This document shows, piece after piece, positions 61,611 to 64,000 of a DNA stretch of 64,000 bases. Made by a program: the position numbers and the translations under genes. This DNA comes from Sphingopyxis sp. YR583. GTDB lineage: Bacteria; Pseudomonadota; Alphaproteobacteria; Sphingomonadales; Sphingomonadaceae. The notes below the pieces were generated by a model. The model was not told the origin of the DNA and ran no database searches. It saw only the letters and a list, made by a program, of their open reading frames with translations. The first letter of the stretch is position 1. Each line of letters starts with the position of its first letter. Location of the stretch: contig NZ_FNWK01000001.1 in the NCBI RefSeq assembly GCF_900108295.1, positions 930,001-994,000 on the forward strand, given 5' to 3'.

Positions 61611-61757
61611 TCAGTCGTAAACGATCATCGCGATCGCGACGGCAATCTCGAATACCGACGGCCCCGACGATGCGCTTTCGCCGACGAGCGATCCGAACAG
61701 TCCGACTGCTGTGTCGAGCAACGGCAGTGCCTCGATATCGATGGTTGGCAGACCCAT
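61611..61757 (-). CDS. 48-aa small peptide, possible RiPP precursor or toxin-like peptide
   Basis: ATG at 61757 with AGGAGG at optimal spacing. The sequence begins MGLPTIDIEALPLLDTAVGL and ends SSGPSVFEIAVAIAMIVYD, with no Cys and few charges. The strong translation signal and the two downstream genes suggest a dedicated peptide with its own processing or binding partners. Nothing proves modification. Confidence 0.62.
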   Translation of the reverse strand: MGLPTIDIEALPLLDTAVGLFGSLVGESASSGPSVFEIAVAIAMIVYD

Positions 61758-61932
61758 ATTCCCCCTCCTGTTATGATCCGCGGCGCGACCCGCCGCCGGG
61801 AACATGGCTAGGAAGACAGGCCGGCGCTTCACAGTTAACTTATCGTAATCGCGGCCATGTCGCTCGTCGAAGCGGGGTTGCCGGCGGTGCCGCGCCGGAT
61901 AGGGTGTCGCGGTCGCAACCGGGAGATTTGTC

Positions 61933-62883
61933 ATGCACCGCATCATCGCCGCCGCCCTCTGTGCCCTTGCGCTGGCCGCGCCCGCCGGCGCGGAAACATT
62001 GCTCGTCGGCAACAAGGGCGAAGATACGCTGAGCGTCATCGCACTGGCGTCGGGCGAGGAACTGGCGAGGTTGCCCACCGGCAAGATGCCGCACGAGATC
62101 GCGGTCTCGCCCGATGGCAAGCATGCGGCGGTCGTCGCCTATGGCAGCACGACGATCGACGTGTTCGATGTGGCGAACCGGACCAAGGTCAGGACAATCG
62201 ACCTCAGCCCCAACCAGCGGCCGCACGGGCTGCTGTGGCTGTCCGACGGGCGAATGGTCGCGACGACCGAGGGCAGCGAGTCAGTCGCGGTGGTTGCGCC
62301 CGATGGCAAGCTCATGTCGATTTCGACCGGGCAAAAGGGCACGCATATGATCGTCGTCGCGCCCGATAACCGCACGGCCTATACTGCGAATATCGGGGCA
62401 GGGACGGTGAGTGTGCTCGACCTCAAGACCGGCAAGAAGCTTCGCGATATGACTATCGGCGGCAAGCCCGAGGGGTTGGCGCTGACGAAGAAGGGCCGCG
62501 AGCTTTGGGTCGGCGACCTTGATGCGCCGCGGGTATCGATCTGGGATACGAAGACCGGAAAGAAGATCGCCGAACACCCGGTCGACCCGGTTGCAATCCG
62601 CGTGCTGGCAAGCCCCGACGGCAAGCTGGTTGCGACGAGCAATATCGCAAGCGGCACGATCAGCCTGTTCGACGCCGAGACGCGCGCGCTGGTGAAAACG
62701 GTCAAAGTGTCGGGCGAGGCGGCCAAGGGGCAGGTCACCCTGTTATTCAGCGCCGATTCGAAGCGGCTCTATGCCGCCGAGACGGGGCACGACAAGGTGG
62801 CGGAAATCGACGTCGCGAGCGGCGAGGTGTTGCGCCGGATCGCGGCGGGCAAGAATGGCGACGGGCTGGCGATCGCGCCCTAA
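61933..62883 (+). CDS. YncE/YVTN-type beta-propeller protein, exported
   Basis: 316 aa. Signal peptide IIAAALCALALAAPAGA. About seven repeats of the form LLVGNKGEDTLSVI, HEIAVSPDGKHAAVV, IVVAPDNRTAYTA and LVATSNIASGTISLFDAET (YVTN/lactonase-like). The protein is likely periplasmic and structural or binding. Its stop overlaps the aminotransferase stop by four bases. Confidence 0.87.
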   Translation: MHRIIAAALCALALAAPAGAETLLVGNKGEDTLSVIALASGEELARLPTGKMPHEIAVSPDGKHAAVVAYGSTTIDVFDVANRTKVRTIDLSPNQRPHGLLWLSDGRMVATTEGSESVAVVAPDGKLMSISTGQKGTHMIVVAPDNRTAYTANIGAGTVSVLDLKTGKKLRDMTIGGKPEGLALTKKGRELWVGDLDAPRVSIWDTKTGKKIAEHPVDPVAIRVLASPDGKLVATSNIASGTISLFDAETRALVKTVKVSGEAAKGQVTLLFSADSKRLYAAETGHDKVAEIDVASGEVLRRIAAGKNGDGLAIAP

Positions 62884-64000
62884 GCGGTTTCGGCCCGCAA
62901 TGTGTCGCGAAAGGCCGCGAGGCGCCGTACCGCCTCGTCGAGTATCGCGCCATCCTTGGCGAAGCAGAGGCGCAGGATGTGGCGCGGGCCGTCGCCTTCG
63001 AAAAGTGCCGATACGGGGATCGAGGCGACCCCTGCCTCGCGCACCGCGCGTTCGCTGAATTCCCGGTCGGAAAGCGTAATTCCTGATGCGGCGAGGTCGA
63101 TGCACAGGAACCAGGTCGCGGCGTTCGGCAGGACCGCAAAGCCAGCGGCGTCCAGCGCATCGCGCAGATGCGCACGCGACGCGGCCCAGCGCCCGCGCTG
63201 CTCAGCGAACCACGCATCGGGCCGACCCAAACCCTCAGCCACCGCCCATTGCAATGCGGGCGGCGTCGTGAAGGTCAGGAACTGGTGCGCGCGGCCAAGC
63301 GCGGTGGCCATCGCGGGCGCGGCGCATAGCCAGCCGGTCTTCCACCCGGTGAGGCCGAAGATCTTGCCCGCCGAGCCGATCTTTACCGCGCGTTCGGCCA
63401 TGCCCGGGAAGGACATCAGCGAACGATGCGGCACGCCGTCGAACCGGACATCCTCCCAGACCTCGTCACAGATCGCGATGAGGTCGTGGCGCACGCAGAT
63501 GTCGGCCAGTATCGCCATCTCTGCTTCGCTGGCGACTGTCCCGGCCGGATTGAGCGGGTCGTTGAGCATGAGCACACGCGTGCACGGCGTGATCGCCGCC
63601 GCGAGCTGCTCGCGATCATAGCGCCAGTTGGGCGGCGCGAGCGCGACCGACACCGGAATACCGCCAGCGCGGCGCACCATCGGCGCATAGCTGTCATAGG
63701 CGGGCTGGAACAGAATCACCTCGTCCCCTGACGCGACGAAGGCAAGGATCGCGGCGGCAAGCGCCTCGGTCGCGCCCGAAGTCACGATCACCTGCTCACG
63801 CGACAGCGCGAGGCCCTGCCGCCGGGCATAGAAGCCGCAGATCGCGTCGCGCAGTTCGGGAAGCCCGAAGGCCGGGGGATATTGGTTCGACCTTTCGGCG
63901 AGCGCGCGCGCTGCAGCCGCGATCATGTCGGGATGCGGCGGTTCATCGGGAAAGCCCTGCCCGAGATTGATCGCGTCATGTGCCCGCGCGAGCCCCGACA
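62880..64000 (-). CDS. PLP-dependent aminotransferase, class I/II (5' end off window)
   Basis: The gene runs off the right edge; 373 codons are visible, with the upstream codons reading NLGQGFPDEPPHPDM. The fold is a type I aminotransferase: SNQYPPAFGLPELRDAI, TSGATEALAAAILAF, and the PLP lysine in GSAGKIFGLTGWKTGW. RLCFAKDGAILDEAVRRL is the C-terminal helix. The NLGQGFP start is typical of the YbdL/kynurenine aminotransferase-like group, but the substrate is not fixed. Confidence 0.88.
   Translation of the reverse strand, partial: SGLARAHDAINLGQGFPDEPPHPDMIAAAARALAERSNQYPPAFGLPELRDAICGFYARRQGLALSREQVIVTSGATEALAAAILAFVASGDEVILFQPAYDSYAPMVRRAGGIPVSVALAPPNWRYDREQLAAAITPCTRVLMLNDPLNPAGTVASEAEMAILADICVRHDLIAICDEVWEDVRFDGVPHRSLMSFPGMAERAVKIGSAGKIFGLTGWKTGWLCAAPAMATALGRAHQFLTFTTPPALQWAVAEGLGRPDAWFAEQRGRWAASRAHLRDALDAAGFAVLPNAATWFLCIDLAASGITLSDREFSERAVREAGVASIPVSALFEGDGPRHILRLCFAKDGAILDEAVRRLAAFRDTLRAETA

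Overview
This 64 kb window is high-GC chromosomal DNA from an alphaproteobacterium, most likely a sphingomonad close to Sphingopyxis or Sphingomonas. Pointers to this are a SciP (DUF1153) cell-cycle regulator, an Obg GTPase without the C-terminal OCT domain, TorF-type porins in tandem, S41 peptidases, small Asp-Arg-Arg-rich peptides, and the dispersed palindromes (the GTCATCCCGGACTTGATCC and GAGCGAAGTCGAG families) that litter these genomes. I see no rRNA, tRNA or CRISPR array. The genus assignment is inference.

Layout. 1-7.2 kb: the edge of a CitE-like lyase, an SPFH/NfeD pair, acetyltransferase and methyltransferase-like genes, a PF10118-type protein divergent from a TetR regulator, and obgE. 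7.2-13.2 kb: outer-membrane proteins (MipA/OmpV, OmpA), an S41 peptidase coupled to a MarR regulator, and an ilvA-thioesterase-GNAT operon. 13.2-18.2 kb: an overlapping chain of oxidoreductase, amidohydrolase, Tat-exported FAD oxidase and FMN alpha-hydroxy-acid dehydrogenase. 18.2-25.8 kb: creD, two TorF porins with matching leaders and terminators, ispG and an S41 peptidase. 25.8-34.5 kb: an acyltransferase, an acyl-CoA carboxylase subunit, SDR, VOC, EamA, Sua5 and acyl-CoA dehydrogenase genes. 34.5-41.5 kb: a CHASE2-EAL protein, a 20-residue ORF, and nrdA and nrdB separated by a decayed DUF559 nuclease element with terminal inverted repeats. 41.6-43.4 kb: an AT-rich AbiC-like gene and an HNH endonuclease. 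43.5-55.7 kb: mostly small envelope or hypothetical genes with SNase, FrnE/DsbA, mnmA and sciP. 55.7-57.7 kb: a retron island of lower GC. 57.7-64 kb: lepA, a small-peptide cluster that might make a modified peptide, a beta-propeller protein and an aminotransferase running off the edge.

The most interesting part is the retron island. A near-consensus promoter (TTGACA, 17 bp, TATATA) lies upstream of about 250 nt of strongly folded sequence. This is followed by a 57-residue ORF with a cationic hydrophobic helix (too short for most ORF callers), an XRE-type regulator and a reverse transcriptase with the retron hallmarks NAxxH, YVDD and VTG. The HTH-plus-RT layout fits what I recall as type VI retrons. 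The small hydrophobic ORF is a candidate effector, and its ribosome-binding site can pair with the 5' part of the folded RNA. This suggests, as inference, that the retron RNA gates translation of a membrane toxin.

Two other accessory spots are worth attention: the AbiC/HNH pair, and the nuclease relic inside the ribonucleotide reductase locus.
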